Positions 23,912 through 33,899 of a DNA stretch of 64,000 nt are shown here, in pieces. The DNA comes from Diploptera punctata (taxonomy: Eukaryota; Arthropoda; Insecta; Blattodea; Blaberidae). The notes under the pieces were generated by a model, which worked only from the letters and a program-made list of their open reading frames with translations, had not been told where the DNA came from and did not search any database. The position numbers were made by a program, and so were the translations under genes. The stretch lies in assembly GCA_030220185.1 (NCBI GenBank), contig JASPKZ010008348.1:1178001-1242000 (forward strand). The letters run 5' to 3'. Positions within the stretch are counted from its first letter, which is position 1; each line of letters opens with the position of its first letter.

Positions 23912-24232
23912 ATATCAAAAGGATAAAAACAATTAAAATATGTTAATACTTACTGGTTTATCACAATCCATAACTATTCACTTAAAAATATAATCCCTAA
24001 TTGACAATACTCTATGTTGAACATAGGCTTGTACAAAGAGCGCCGAGAAAAAATATTTGCAGTATGAGAGAGATCGTACGGACTCAAGGTAACACTGACT
24101 GATAAAAATTGGATACCGTATTATCGGCTGATTATTCAGCTCTGATATGTGCAATTATTTTCCTGTCTAGAATAAATTTCAGAAAATCGACTTTTGGCCG
24201 CCTAAATCGGTCAAATACCCCACTGTGTGGCG

Positions 24233-24666
24233 CCTTGTCCATAATTTTTTCTCCCACTGATTTTATCAGTTTTGCTGAGATCTCATATGAACCTGATGCT
24301 TTATACATCTTCAATTTTTCTATCGCCGTTTCAGCCTCTAATGCACTAGGTTCTGTGACTAGCATTTCTGCTAAATTATCCTATTCAATATCCTGTTCTG
24401 TATGTACATTTAATAACTGATTAAAGCACCTTTTCTATTTAATATACTCCTGGATTGTGCAATCATATCCCCATTTTCAATCCAAATTATGTTTTTTCTA
24501 GCCTGAAACCCTATCTTTTCTATCCTAATTCCCTGACATAATTCTCTAATGTTCCTATTTTTTGCATTCATTTGAAGATCATTAATCTTTTCTCTGGAAT
24601 ATTTCCTCTTTTTACTCTTTAGTAACCTCGTGGTTTCTCGTCTAGTACTACACAATTGCTCTAAAT
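24233..24666 (-). pseudogene. RTE-like LINE-A RT, 5' half (split by Transib)
   Basis: The minus strand reads KKRKYSREKINDLQMNAKN, then AQSRSILNRK and EAETAIEKLKMYKASG, then SAKLIKSVGEKIMDKAP, the thumb-to-finger lead-in of LINE reverse transcriptases. It breaks at KAP exactly where the Transib duplication TGGCG begins and resumes at 3302 on the other side. Its upstream end is cut at about 24667 by another LINE 3' end with a (TAA)n tail. Confidence 0.75.
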
Positions 24667-24671
24667 TTACG

Positions 24672-24753
<82 letters not shown>

Positions 24754-24840
24754 GCAGCTTTACTTTACCTGGCAGAGTTGAGGCCTGAAGACCTTTTCTA
24801 CCGCTCAACCATGTTAAGAAAATACAAAAATTACTGTTAC
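24667..24840 (-). mobile_element. Truncated LINE 3' end with (TAA)n tail
   Basis: The minus strand reads AGGTCTTCAGGCCTCAACTC, then TGCCAGGTAAAGTAAAGC and a (TAT)n tail (24677-24753 on the plus strand). This is the same 3' end as at 56800-56883, related to the CR1 copy at 22.7 kb. It interrupts the LINE-A fragment at about 24667. The tract makes a run of leucine codons in one minus-strand frame, which is not a gene. Confidence 0.65.
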
Positions 24841-25019
24841 ATCTAAATTAAAATAATCAAAATTATTCACCGGTGGTGCGGTACCCGGTCATTAGATTTC
24901 ATAGATATATCACTGATGATAATCACTATAATCAAACAAAATTCTCTTCGTCTACTAATTCTTATTCATAATTTATAGGATTTTCATCCTTTATATTTTC
25001 AAAATCGCTCCTCGGAGAA

Positions 25020-25210
25020 AGACGGGTGTGCATCCACTGTCTATCCATCTCTTCGTTGGTCTTCTTCGTGTTCTCCTCCCGTCCATTTGTATATATTCTT
25101 TAGCTCTTTTTGCAAGTCGGTTGTCTTCCATTCTTTCTATATGACCCTTCTAATAATTTCGTCTATCTAAAATAAATTTGGTTATGTCTTGAATATAACC
25201 TTTGATCCGA
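25020..25210 (-). pseudogene. LINE C-terminal fragment
   Basis: The minus strand carries LKNIYKWTGGEHEEDQRRDG-like sequence, a degraded RTE-type tail (normally GRRSRGRPRKRW). Only about 190 bp are recognisable. Confidence 0.4.
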
Positions 25211-25519
25211 GGCTTGATCATTGGGACTGCTACAATGTATAAGATACACCTTGTAAGTGGGTTGCTAGCCCATTTTTACAGCGCGTTTATTATACGGAGT
25301 TTCCTCCGTAAGTCGATTGCCTTCACCCAGTTCCAGAGCTCAGCCTACACCGTTTTATTTCGGAGTTGTCTCTGCTAGATGAGTTGTCTTGCAGGACTAA
25401 TGAACCCCATCCGCCCATAAACAAAATCCAAATCCCTTAATTAAAATATGAAAAACAATCAAAATAGGGCTCCACATTACCCGAAATTCCTATTTATATG
25501 ACATGATAAGATTTGTAAA

Positions 25520-25590
25520 TGCCTGGACGGGATTTGAACCCGGACCACTGGATTGATATCCCAGTGCGCTACTACTTACGTTACCAGGCA
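25520..25590 (-). pseudogene. tRNA-like sequence with 9-nt anticodon loop
   Basis: The minus strand begins TGCCTGG and ends CCAGGCA, a perfect seven-pair acceptor stem. It has a B box (GGTTCAAATCC) and a T-arm CCGGG/CCCGT. The putative anticodon stem ACTGG/CCAGT encloses nine bases (GATATCAAT) instead of seven, and the D-arm is degraded. It is best read as a tRNA pseudogene or a SINE head without a recognisable body. Confidence 0.5.
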
Positions 25591-25668
25591 AATCTAGTAC
25601 AAACATTAATTTATATATATCTCCACTGCCATCTAGTAGCAACTATAAGAAGTAAGCAAATCAAAGAG

Positions 25669-25704
<36 letters not shown>

Positions 25705-26310
25705 GTCTTTGCTTGTCCGCGGAATTTTGTACTCGTAACATCGAAACCAAATTTGACGTATAGCAATTATCCAATTAATAAAAAAGTATAACGTCGAGGT
25801 TATTAATCAGAAAAATCAGAACATTAGGTGTAGGAGTTGACATCAAATTAAAATTTAAAAGTTGCTAAATATAATTCAATGTTTGACTGCGAAACTCAGT
25901 ATAAACTTATAAAATAACCCGAAGAAGGTATTTTTTAAAAAATCATCGAAATACAACCATTGAAAGTGGTGGTCTACCTGAAACTAAAAATCGACTCTAA
26001 CAACAGCATGTTTTGTCTGTCACACTCTTTAATTAACAATATGTATTCTATAATATACATTACTTTAATTTATCTAACATTTTAATAAAGTAATGAAAAA
26101 AAATGAATCGGTAGATATTATTTGAATTGGTGTCATATGCAATTTGTTAATAGTTAGGCATGGTTTGTTCTTACTGGAGTCAAACACTTTTAAATAAACT
26201 GATCACAGACATTGAGTTCCTCCAATTTGACAAAAGAAATATACATCCATAGTAATTCTGCCCGAGGGCAGGTCTTTCACTGCAATCATAGCATTTTACA
26301 CGCTTGACCT

Positions 26311-26790
26311 GTATCTATGTAACTGAATCTTTTAACGCGATTTTCACCCACTTAAAATCATTGGATCGACTTGAAACTTTGCATACTTGTAAAAGACCCG
26401 TGACAATATAATAATTTCATATTTTGTTTCTAAAATCATGGCCAGAATCATCAAAAAATAAAAAAAAGTGTCTTTGTATCTATGTAACGGAATTTTTTGA
26501 ACACGATTTTCACCTACTTAGAAACATTGGATCGACTTGAAACTTTGTATACGTGTAAAGGACCCGTGACAATAAATTAATCCCATATTTGTTTTCTAAA
26601 ATCCTGGCTAGAATCATCAGAAAATAAAAAAAGGTGTCTATGTAACGGAATTTTTGAACACGATTTTCACCCACTTAGAAACATTGGATCGACTTGCAAC
26701 TTTGTGTACTTGTAAAGGACTCGTGACAATACATTAATTTCATATTTTGTTTCTAGAATCCTGGCCAGAATCATCACAAAATAAAAAAAA
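26311..26790 (+). repeat. Three tandem copies of a roughly 160-bp unit
   Basis: The units (about 26311-26474, 26475-26638 and 26639-26790) share GATTTTCACCCACTTAGAAA, ATTGGATCGACTTGAAACTT and GGACCCGTGACAATA. Each ends in an A-rich run (AAAATAAAAAAA). Confidence 0.85.
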
Positions 26791-26845
26791 AAATGAAAAC
26801 TGGTATAATAGTTTACGGACTTGTCGACTTTTTAGTCGATCGTTG

Positions 26846-26931
26846 TAAGAGCACAGTTGGTGGAGCGGTACGCTCTAGTGGTATATAATTTCTGTAATCC
26901 ATAGGTCGCTGGTTCAAATCCGGCTGGGAGG
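26846..26931 (+). pseudogene. tRNA-Tyr-derived sequence
   Basis: The A-box-like GTTGGTGGAGCGGTA, the segment CTGTAATCCATAGGTCGC and the T-arm GCTGGTTCAAATCCGGC resemble intron-containing tRNA-Tyr (GTA). The acceptor stem does not pair and the anticodon arm is rearranged, so it is a relic or the head of a SINE. It directly follows three tandem copies of a roughly 160-bp unit. Confidence 0.45.
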
Positions 26932-27035
26932 TTTTTTTAGAAGAGTATTACTTTCAGCTCATACTACAATAGATTCGAATTTAAAGATATTTACATTTTT
27001 ATCTTATTCTGTAAAATATTAAAACTAAAAAATAA

Positions 27036-27377
27036 ACAATAAATAATAGTTTTAAAAAACTAAAACAACACGCTTTATTAGAAAACCGAACTAAAAAAAT
27101 GAAAAATAATTTTAATTTCCAACATGCTTGGGATAAATAATTTTACCATCAAAAGCGTGGGGTGCTTTTTATGATGTTTACATTTTCTTCTTAGAGACTT
27201 TACTTTTACCAATATCTGTTTATTATCAAATATATTAATTGATAAAGAGCACCCCACGCTTTTGATGGTAAAATTATTTATCCCAAGCATGTTGGAAATT
27301 AAAATTATTTTTCATTTCTTTAGTTCGGTTTTCTAATAAAGCGCGTTGTTTTAGTTTTTTAAAACTATCATTTATTT
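27036..27377. repeat. Palindromic foldback, arms about 130 bp
   Basis: The left arm 27036-27170 and right arm 27246-27377 are almost perfect complements, including AAAGCGTGGGGTGCTTTT-like and CCAACATGCTTGGGATAAAT blocks, with a 75-bp loop. The outer ends read AATAAATAATAGTTTT and, inverted, AATAAATGATAGTTTT. It has the look of a MITE, but no target duplication was fixed. Confidence 0.85.
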
Positions 27378-27654
27378 ATGCAATGCTTTGCAGTTTTACT
27401 ACGGAATTATAGGTGAGGAAGGCAGCACGCTTCCTCGAGTCTACAGCGGTGGACACAAGAAATATTTACTTCTTTAACAAATTTCATATCTTCCTACGCC
27501 CATTTAATCTACTGAAATTCTCCTGCACATCTCTCTGTCATCCCAATCTCCATCGTCCAATCCTTTTTCCCCTTATGCATGCACAAAAAAATACCATCAA
27601 TTCACTTTTTTGTCGTCCTCTTCTTCTACCAACTGGCACCCATTCTAGTATTCT

Positions 27655-28395
27655 TCTTGGGATCTGTCTTCATGGCCGCGCAGGCATGAGCTCTCTATAC
27701 ACCCTATCCTGAACTAATGTTTTCCAATCATTCCCTACATAATCAACTTTCCTCAAATCATGGATGTTATTCTCCCACCTCATTCTTTGTCTACCAACTG
27801 GGTGTTTTCCTTATCGTTTTCTTACAAGAAGCTTCCATTCACCTCCCACATGCCCTGCATATCGCAATGTACCACACTTAATTGTTCTTATTATATCTGG
27901 CTTCCTTTACATATAATGTGCTCACTATTATGTAGTTATCTCCATTCACCTGCCTGTTCATCTTTTTGGCCCAAAAGTTTTCCTAAGAACTTTATTTTCA
28001 AATACTCGTAATCTCCTTTCCTCCCTTAAAGTAAGAGTCCATGTTTCACATCCATATAATATAACTGGGAGAATAACAGTTTTGTATATTTTCAGTATAA
28101 CGTTTCTTGAGATAGGACGACATTAGTCCCTATAATGATAATAGTATCGATTTCCAAATGAAGCCTATGTTTAATTTCTTTGTGCATCTCATTCCTATTT
28201 GTAATAATTGTTCCTAGAAAATTAAAATCAGCAATTTCTTCAAAATTGCCTTCATTTGTCACTATATGTCCATTTACATTATATAATGCATTTCTTTGTC
28301 TGAAAATATATTTAGTTCTATTGTTGTTTACTTCCAGATCAAATTCCTTAGTGTTATTCAATAGAGGTGTGCGTGTTGTCCCTTATTAATATGAT
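27655..28395 (-). pseudogene. RTE-like LINE-A, RT 3' part and C terminus
   Basis: The 5' part is open (28092-28361: EFDLEVNNNRTKYIF, RNALYNVNGHIVTNEGNFEE, FLGTIITNRNEMHKEIKHRL) and then broken through DVKHGLLL, EYLKIKFLGK and GEWR. It overlaps the region seen in the 2.4-kb and 52-kb copies. The 3' end is at about 27655. Confidence 0.8.
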
Positions 28396-28870
28396 TTTCA
28401 TAAATATTCATTTTATTTAACATTCGTATCAGCTGTTTCAATACGCTTTCTTCATCCGACGAATGTCATAAATAAATGTTGTGTTTATGTGTATACTCAA
28501 ATATGTAAACAAGCAATGCAATATAAGCAGAAGATTAATGAATTATATAGCATTGTATAAAATACATATTTTATAAATATAACAGAGTTGAGTCATTTAG
28601 ATTTAATTGGGAATTTAATAAATTAATACTTTTATATAAGTTATATATTTCTAAAAGATCTAGTTTTTTTCCCTTTGCTACTAACACGTAAAACTTTAAA
28701 ATCTGAATTAATAGTACATTAAAATGCAAGGTTGCGGTGAGTGCGTAGTGGCGCTAGTGAGCTCAACAAGTCTCCGTAGGAAAAAGTTATGTGGCTAGTA
28801 GAGTTCTAGCATAGTAACACGAGTGCAACGAAAAATCAGAATAGTGCAGCAACGATAACCTACATCACGA
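28396..28870. other. Gap before the candidate two-exon gene
   Basis: AT-rich to about 28720, then GC-richer (GGTTGCGGTGAGTGCGTAGT) up to the ATG at 28871, possibly promoter and 5' UTR. No TATA box is obvious. Confidence 0.35.
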
Positions 28871-29416
28871 ATGAACGCGTTAAAGATGTACACGAAGCAT
28901 TTACAAGAAACAGCAGGAAATGGTAATGTTATTTGTTACTCGCTCTTCACTTGTTCTCTAAATTCCCATTTGTTTCACTGACTGAAGTATACGCACTTAT
29001 TAGATAATAGTTATTTAGACAACTAGTTACAAAAGGAGAGGTTTAGTAACGAGATGCTCAAGTTAGAACACGACCGAAGGGAGTACTAAATCTAATGTAA
29101 AGTCTTGTCTACAATATTTTATCTACGTTCAGAGAATTTTAGTATATTTAGCATATTAACGAAATTTATTTATTACGATAACGTTATGTTTAGAGAAAGA
29201 ATAATGTGGGGCTTCGGAGACAAAAAAGAAACGATAATTCAACAAACGATGTTGTTATATTCGGCAATTTTGGCTGCTAGTTTCATATATGAATTTAAAG
29301 TAAAAATGCGCGGAGAAGGTGATTTTCATGGTGCATCAGGAAAAATTTTAAAAGCAGTCCAAGATGCAACTATTAGTAATACTTCCAGAAAAGTCAAGGA
29401 AAGTCTATTTATATAG
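28871..29416 (+). CDS. Candidate two-exon small membrane protein gene
   Basis: An ATG at 28871 opens a 52-bp first exon (MNALKMYTKHLQETAGN) ending at 28922 before a GTAATG donor. An acceptor (ACGTTCAG) ends at 29132, and exon 2 (29133-29416) continues in phase to a TAG, giving 111 residues. Exon 2 alone is also an open frame with an ATG at 29105. The protein has one likely membrane segment (TMLLYSAILAASFIYEF) after a basic/acidic stretch (GFGDKKETIIQQ), and a soluble tail with DFHGASGKILKAVQ. The 150 bp upstream are GC-richer than their surroundings, like a 5' UTR, and an AATATAAAG hexamer-like signal lies about 90 bp downstream. I do not recognise the family. It could be a host gene nested in a large intron, a retrocopy or part of an unknown transposon; the splice model is inferred. 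Confidence 0.35.
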
Positions 29417-29576
29417 ACATACTAGATCATCATTAAAGTGTATTTTACGTTTTTTGAACCTGTATTTTGTGTTCTAATAGCGTGTTTTATGCCAGAATAT
29501 AAAGTATAGGTTTTGTTGCTTAGTAAGTACTAATTAAAGCGTCCCATGTTGTTATAATATCAGATAAACAATTATT

Positions 29577-29877
29577 TTTTAAGTAATCCCACGACAGGCC
29601 TCAGGAGGCCCTTGGGGTAGTAGGATGTTAAGGCTCCCACTTTTCTAGACAATCGGCACTTTATGTCAGCCGGGTTGTCAACCCTGCGTGACGGCCGCCT
29701 TTACCCCCAGAACAAGTGTCTGGTACTCATTTCCGTTAGAGGCTGAGTCGACCCCAGGGCCATAGTGCCGCCAGAGGGTTTGGGTCAGTTTAAAAATCCT
29801 GACCCCAACGGGACTTGAACCCTTGACCCTCCGGCTTGTAGCTCAGTGCCTTAACCACTACGCTACGGCGTGCCCCC
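29577..29877 (-). mobile_element. tRNA-derived SINE (family 1), full length
   Basis: The minus strand begins with a tRNA-like head: A box TAGCGTAGTGG and B box GGGTTCAAGTCC. A body of about 220 bp follows (GGTCGACTCAGCCTCTAACG) and ends ...GTGGGATTACTT plus A residues. Perfect 14-bp duplications GATAAACAATTATT lie at 29563-29576 and 29878-29891. Confidence 0.9.
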
Positions 29878-30550
29878 GATAAACAATTATTACATTTTTT
29901 ATTATGCTTTCATTTTTCTCCATGATAGTTTAACCTCTCATCTTGTAGGTACTTTTCATGTGCTCCACGCCGCCCAGGCCTTACAGCGTCACGACCTGCG
30001 GGAAAGGGATTTTAAAATTTTGACCATAAAAGGACATGGAAGGTCTCTCTGAATGAGTGATCAGGTGAATCCAGTGCCTCCTCCGAGACAATCTTAATAA
30101 TACTTAGGACGAAACACACATTCATATTAAACATGGCGAATATGATAATGATGGCTAGATAATGTTCGGAGACCTCTTGGGTCTTGAAGTTTCCTGACGT
30201 TATTTTCAGAGGTTAGGCGAACACGAAGAACGTTAGACGATGTTATGATCAACCGATTAAGCATAATTGAGATTTTGATCTGTTATACTGTTTCATGAAG
30301 TAAGTATACACACATTTTTAGCACCAAATCTTTAAATATAGTCCTATTATTAAAGAAAAATATAAACGCGATCAGTCCTATCAGAGATTCTATGTTTATG
30401 AAACCAGATCTTCATCAATACTATTCTAAATTTTACATCATGCAGCTAAGCGCCAAATGTTCCCGCTCTTAGATTGTTGATGCATAACTGTCAAACAGGG
30501 GAAATAACTTTAACATCCATTATTGTTTTTTTTTGGTGCTACAACAAATA

Positions 30551-32064
30551 CACTGCTCAAAAAAAAAATTAGGGGATATTGTAGAATAACCTATTAAGAC
30601 TATGTTTTTTGGAATAGTATTAGATGCAATCACTTTCTATTACTCCAAGATAATGTAAATAAGAGTTTGAAGTTGTTACGTAACCTCGGTACCACACCAG
30701 AGGGCAGTGTCTGTACTGTTGATGTGAAAGGGTGGTGTGGGGGTGAATGTTTTGTTGCTGTTTTTAAATCCAGTCCAGTTTTCAGTTAGTGAATGACTTG
30801 CCTTAGGGACAGTGATGTCTCGGCAATGTGATTTACCTGAACCAATGGCTTGGAGGGCCATAGGAAGGATGGAACCTGGACAGACACAACAAGAGGTGGC
30901 ACAAGCCATTGGGGTGTCTCAAAGCGTGATCTCCAGGCTTTGGAATCATTTTCAAAGAACATACTGTTCACAGAAGAGCCGGACAAGGTCGACCAAGGGC
31001 AACAACAGCAAGGGATGACCGTTACCTCTTGTTAACAGCCTGTCGGAATAGAGAGCAGAATGCAACTCTACTGCGAAATACACTTCAAACAGCAACAGGA
31101 CGCAGGATGTCAACTCAAACTGTCCCTAATCGACTGCATGGAAGTGGTCTCTATGCCCGTAGGCCCATGGTGTGTACCAGGTTAACTCCACAACACCGTA
31201 GAGATCGCAGAAACTGGGCGGAGGAACATCGTGGGTGGAGGCATACTGAATGGAGATCAGTTCTTTTTTCTGATGAGTCGCGATTCAACGTGGAATGTGA
31301 TAGTCGGCGTGTATTCATCTGGAGAGAAAAAGGGACACGAAACAATCCAGCTTTTGTACGTGAAAGATCCCCATATGGTGGCGGTGGATTGATGGTGTGG
31401 GAAGGAGTCAGTAGTGGTGGACGTACGGACCTCTACGTCATCCAAGGTGGTACTTTGACTGCGGTAAGGTGTAGAGATGAGATTCTCCGACCTTTTGTCG
31501 TGCCTTATGCTGGTGCCATAGGTGATTCTATTCTTTTTTATGGACGATAATGCACGATGCCACTGAGCGGGCTTGGTGGACGACATGCTGGAAGTGGAGG
31601 GTATCGAGCGTATGCAATGGCCAGCTTCCTCCCCGGACTTAAATCCGATTGAGCATGTGTGGGATGCATTAGGCAGGCGCATTGCAGGCAGACCAGCAAT
31701 CTCCCACAACTGTTCCAGAGCTGCACATTGCTCTTATGGAAGAGTGGCCACGTATCCCCCAAGAACTCATTGCTAACCTCATTGCATCAATGCCATACAG
31801 GTTTGAGGCAGTGCTGGCCGTTCGAGGAGACCATACACCATACTAAATAAACATTTTCACCCATGTTAATGTTGCTTTGTTTGTTTGCCATATTCCTAAT
31901 CAGGGACTCTTTGACATCTGGTGTGGTATAGAGGTTACGTAATGACTTCAAACTCTTGTTTACATTCTTTTGGAGTAATAGAAAGTGATTGCATCTAATA
32001 CTGTTCCTAAAAACATAGTCTTAATAGGTTATTCTACAATATCCCCTAATTTGTTTGAGCAGTG
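30551..32064 (+). mobile_element. Tc1-family transposon with about 150-bp inverted repeats
   Basis: TA dinucleotides flank inverted ends starting CACTGCTCAAA, followed by TTAGGGGATATTGTAGAATA on both sides. The match extends for roughly 150 bp with a few differences, to GTAACCTC...ACCACACC. The long repeats distinguish it from the Tc1 copy at 4.1 kb. It contains a broken transposase gene on the plus strand. Confidence 0.92.
30815..31846 (+). pseudogene. Tc1-type transposase pseudogene
   Basis: The N-terminal helix-turn-helix region reads GRMEPGQTQQEVAQAIGVSQ and is lost by frameshift near 30965. The middle is open (31029-31550) with TACRNREQNATLLRN, GLYARRPMVC, LFSDESRFNVECD (first catalytic D) and GGGGLMVWEG. 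A second frameshift near 31540 falls in the MDDNAR motif, and a third break follows the SSPDLNPIEHVWDALG motif (catalytic E). The C terminus is recognisable to about 31846. The copy has lost function but all catalytic motifs are still readable. Confidence 0.9.
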
Positions 32065-33019
32065 TAGTAAAGACTGACACAGACTTCAAACATATTTTTC
32101 TGGAAGCTTACATATTGGCGCATAGCCGGTTGATGCATAACGTCGTCCAATTTATCATCCAGCGTCTCGACCGGGAATAGAACTCCGGCTCTTTGCGACG
32201 ATACCTCAAGACCACGGCGATGAATTATACTCAAAGGACAAATATTTGTTTTCACAACAGGTATTAGCTAGATCGTCATTTCAATTTATTCAAAAACATG
32301 TGATACATTGTACATTATTTACAATAACACACGTATATACTAGCTCTGACAACATTGTATATAGCACTTCGTCAAATTACTCATTTCCTTGTTTGATTCT
32401 AATAAACAAACAATAAAATTAACAATTCATTTACAATTGTACATATTAGTTATTGTTCCAAGTTATGGTATGTTTTGCATCAAATCGCCATAATCATGCC
32501 ATAAAATTAACATAAGACACAATTATAACATTCGAGAGAAAACAGAGTATATGGTTTGTACATTTCCATAATTCATATACGTTTCCTGCTTATTACCAAA
32601 AATGTTAGTGTGGAAAAAATGATATCAAGTGAACTATCAACCGGTCCGTGTGTAAACCTACCTTGAAATTTCTCCCAGAGAAGCGTTGTGATGTACCAAG
32701 GCTGTGTACAAAATTAATCTGCCGTTTTAATTGGAAAGTACAGAAACCTATGCCAGGATTCAGCAATGGCAACCCACTGAACGGAACAAGTGGACATCCC
32801 GGGTTCGTAGAGCGGAATTAAGTAAGGCGGGGTGCGGCGCGGGTATTAAATACGCTGCAAACAGGAAATCACTAGTAAGAAAGCAAATTATATCACTCCA
32901 TGCAGGTAGCGAGTCTGCATTTACATTGCTTGCGTGTCCATTGTGTTATCAGAGCAGAATTAAAGATAATTCTTGCAGTGTAGATTGGAGAGGAACAGGT
33001 TGCTTGCAATATTTTTCAT
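32065..33019. other. Gap, no feature seen
   Basis: Mixed AT-rich sequence. A 96-codon frame at 32731-33021 has no recognised motif. Confidence 0.5.
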
Positions 33020-33645
33020 AAATAATACCACGAGTGATATCCAGTTTATCTGGAGTATTTGGAAACCAAGAGTGATATTTGTTAGGACTATTTAACGAAT
33101 AAAATTAAGCTATTTACATACAAATCATTATTTAAATATAGTTATTTTAAAATATTTAATATTAATGGCGATGTTTCAAAACAAATTAGAAATATTTATG
33201 TTTCATTTCTCCATCCACTGCAATTCAATCATATTATTTATTGCCAAATATAATCGCAATATTGTAAGAATGCACCCTAGTGGAGAAAGAAATGAAACAT
33301 CAAACTGTATATTATAACCAACATTATAGGCTATTAATTATTTTTTAAGAAAACAACTCAATAAAATCATTATATAAAAACACAATTATTGAACCCACAA
33401 TTATCAAATGTGTAGTTCGAAGGAATCTGTTAATTATTTGCTATATTCAACGTATTTGTTGGAGAGTATGAGACTGCAAAATAATGTTCAGAATATTAAA
33501 AAAGGAGAAGCATTCTTAATTTGGTAAACAGTATTCGATAAATATCGAGGTGAAATACGACTGAGATTGGTTGTAAAACAAAATTCATTGAAACGTGATT
33601 GGTCATTGACTCCCATTTGGTGCATGAGTTAAATAGTGCCAGGAA
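33020..33645 (+). repeat. Interspersed repeat S, copy 1
   Basis: ACCACGAGTGATATCCAG, AACGAATAAAATTAAGCTA, GCAATATTGTAAGAATGC and ACGTGATTGGTCATTGACTC recur at 36.16-36.84 kb and partly at 62.77-64.0 kb. I see no coding or inverted ends. Confidence 0.7.
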
Positions 33646-33899
33646 AGATTTTAATTCAGGTTTGTATCCTGAAATATTGGCTGCAATCATCGCTCCGCCC
33701 AAATCTTTACAAAAAGGGTTACTTGAAGGTGAAATACATATCTTTATTAAAAGTATTTGTTCTTTCTCTATACTTAACTGTTGGATTGTTCTATATTATC
33801 TATTTTTACGTGTTGTTCAAGCTGGAATTTCATGGAACATGCGATATGTTTGTTGTATGCTTGACATAACATTACTTTATGATGAGGTGTGAAGAACTT

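Larger units (their letters stand above)
3308..24227 (-). mobile_element. Transib transposon, split by two later insertions
   Basis: Both ends carry inverted copies of the same terminus. The right end, read inward on the minus strand, starts CACAGTGGGGTATTTGACCG. The left end starts CGCAGTGGGGTATTTTGCCG. They agree for about 35 bp once the Harbinger insertion is removed. The CACAGTG heptamer is the Transib/RAG-type terminal motif. Flanks are CGGCG (3303-3307) and TGGCG (24228-24232), the 5-bp GC-rich duplication expected for Transib with one C-to-T change. Between the ends lie a broken Transib-like transposase (minus), a 14.9-kb Harbinger insertion at 3333 and a CR1-type LINE at 18948. Without them the element is about 2.2 kb, shorter than an autonomous copy, so it is a deletion derivative. 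Confidence 0.85.
26254..27470. repeat. Repeat R, probably split by a 1.07-kb insertion
   Basis: R runs from CCATAGTAATTCTGCCC to ATAGCATTTTA at about 26302 and seems to resume at 27378 with ATGCTTTGCAG and TTTACTACGGAATTATAGG. The three tandem units, the tRNA-Tyr-like piece and the foldback lie between. Confidence 0.45.

Noticed and set aside
24410..24808. Poly-leucine minus-strand frame
   Set aside because: It joins a LINE fragment to a (TAA)n tract; the leucine run is microsatellite.
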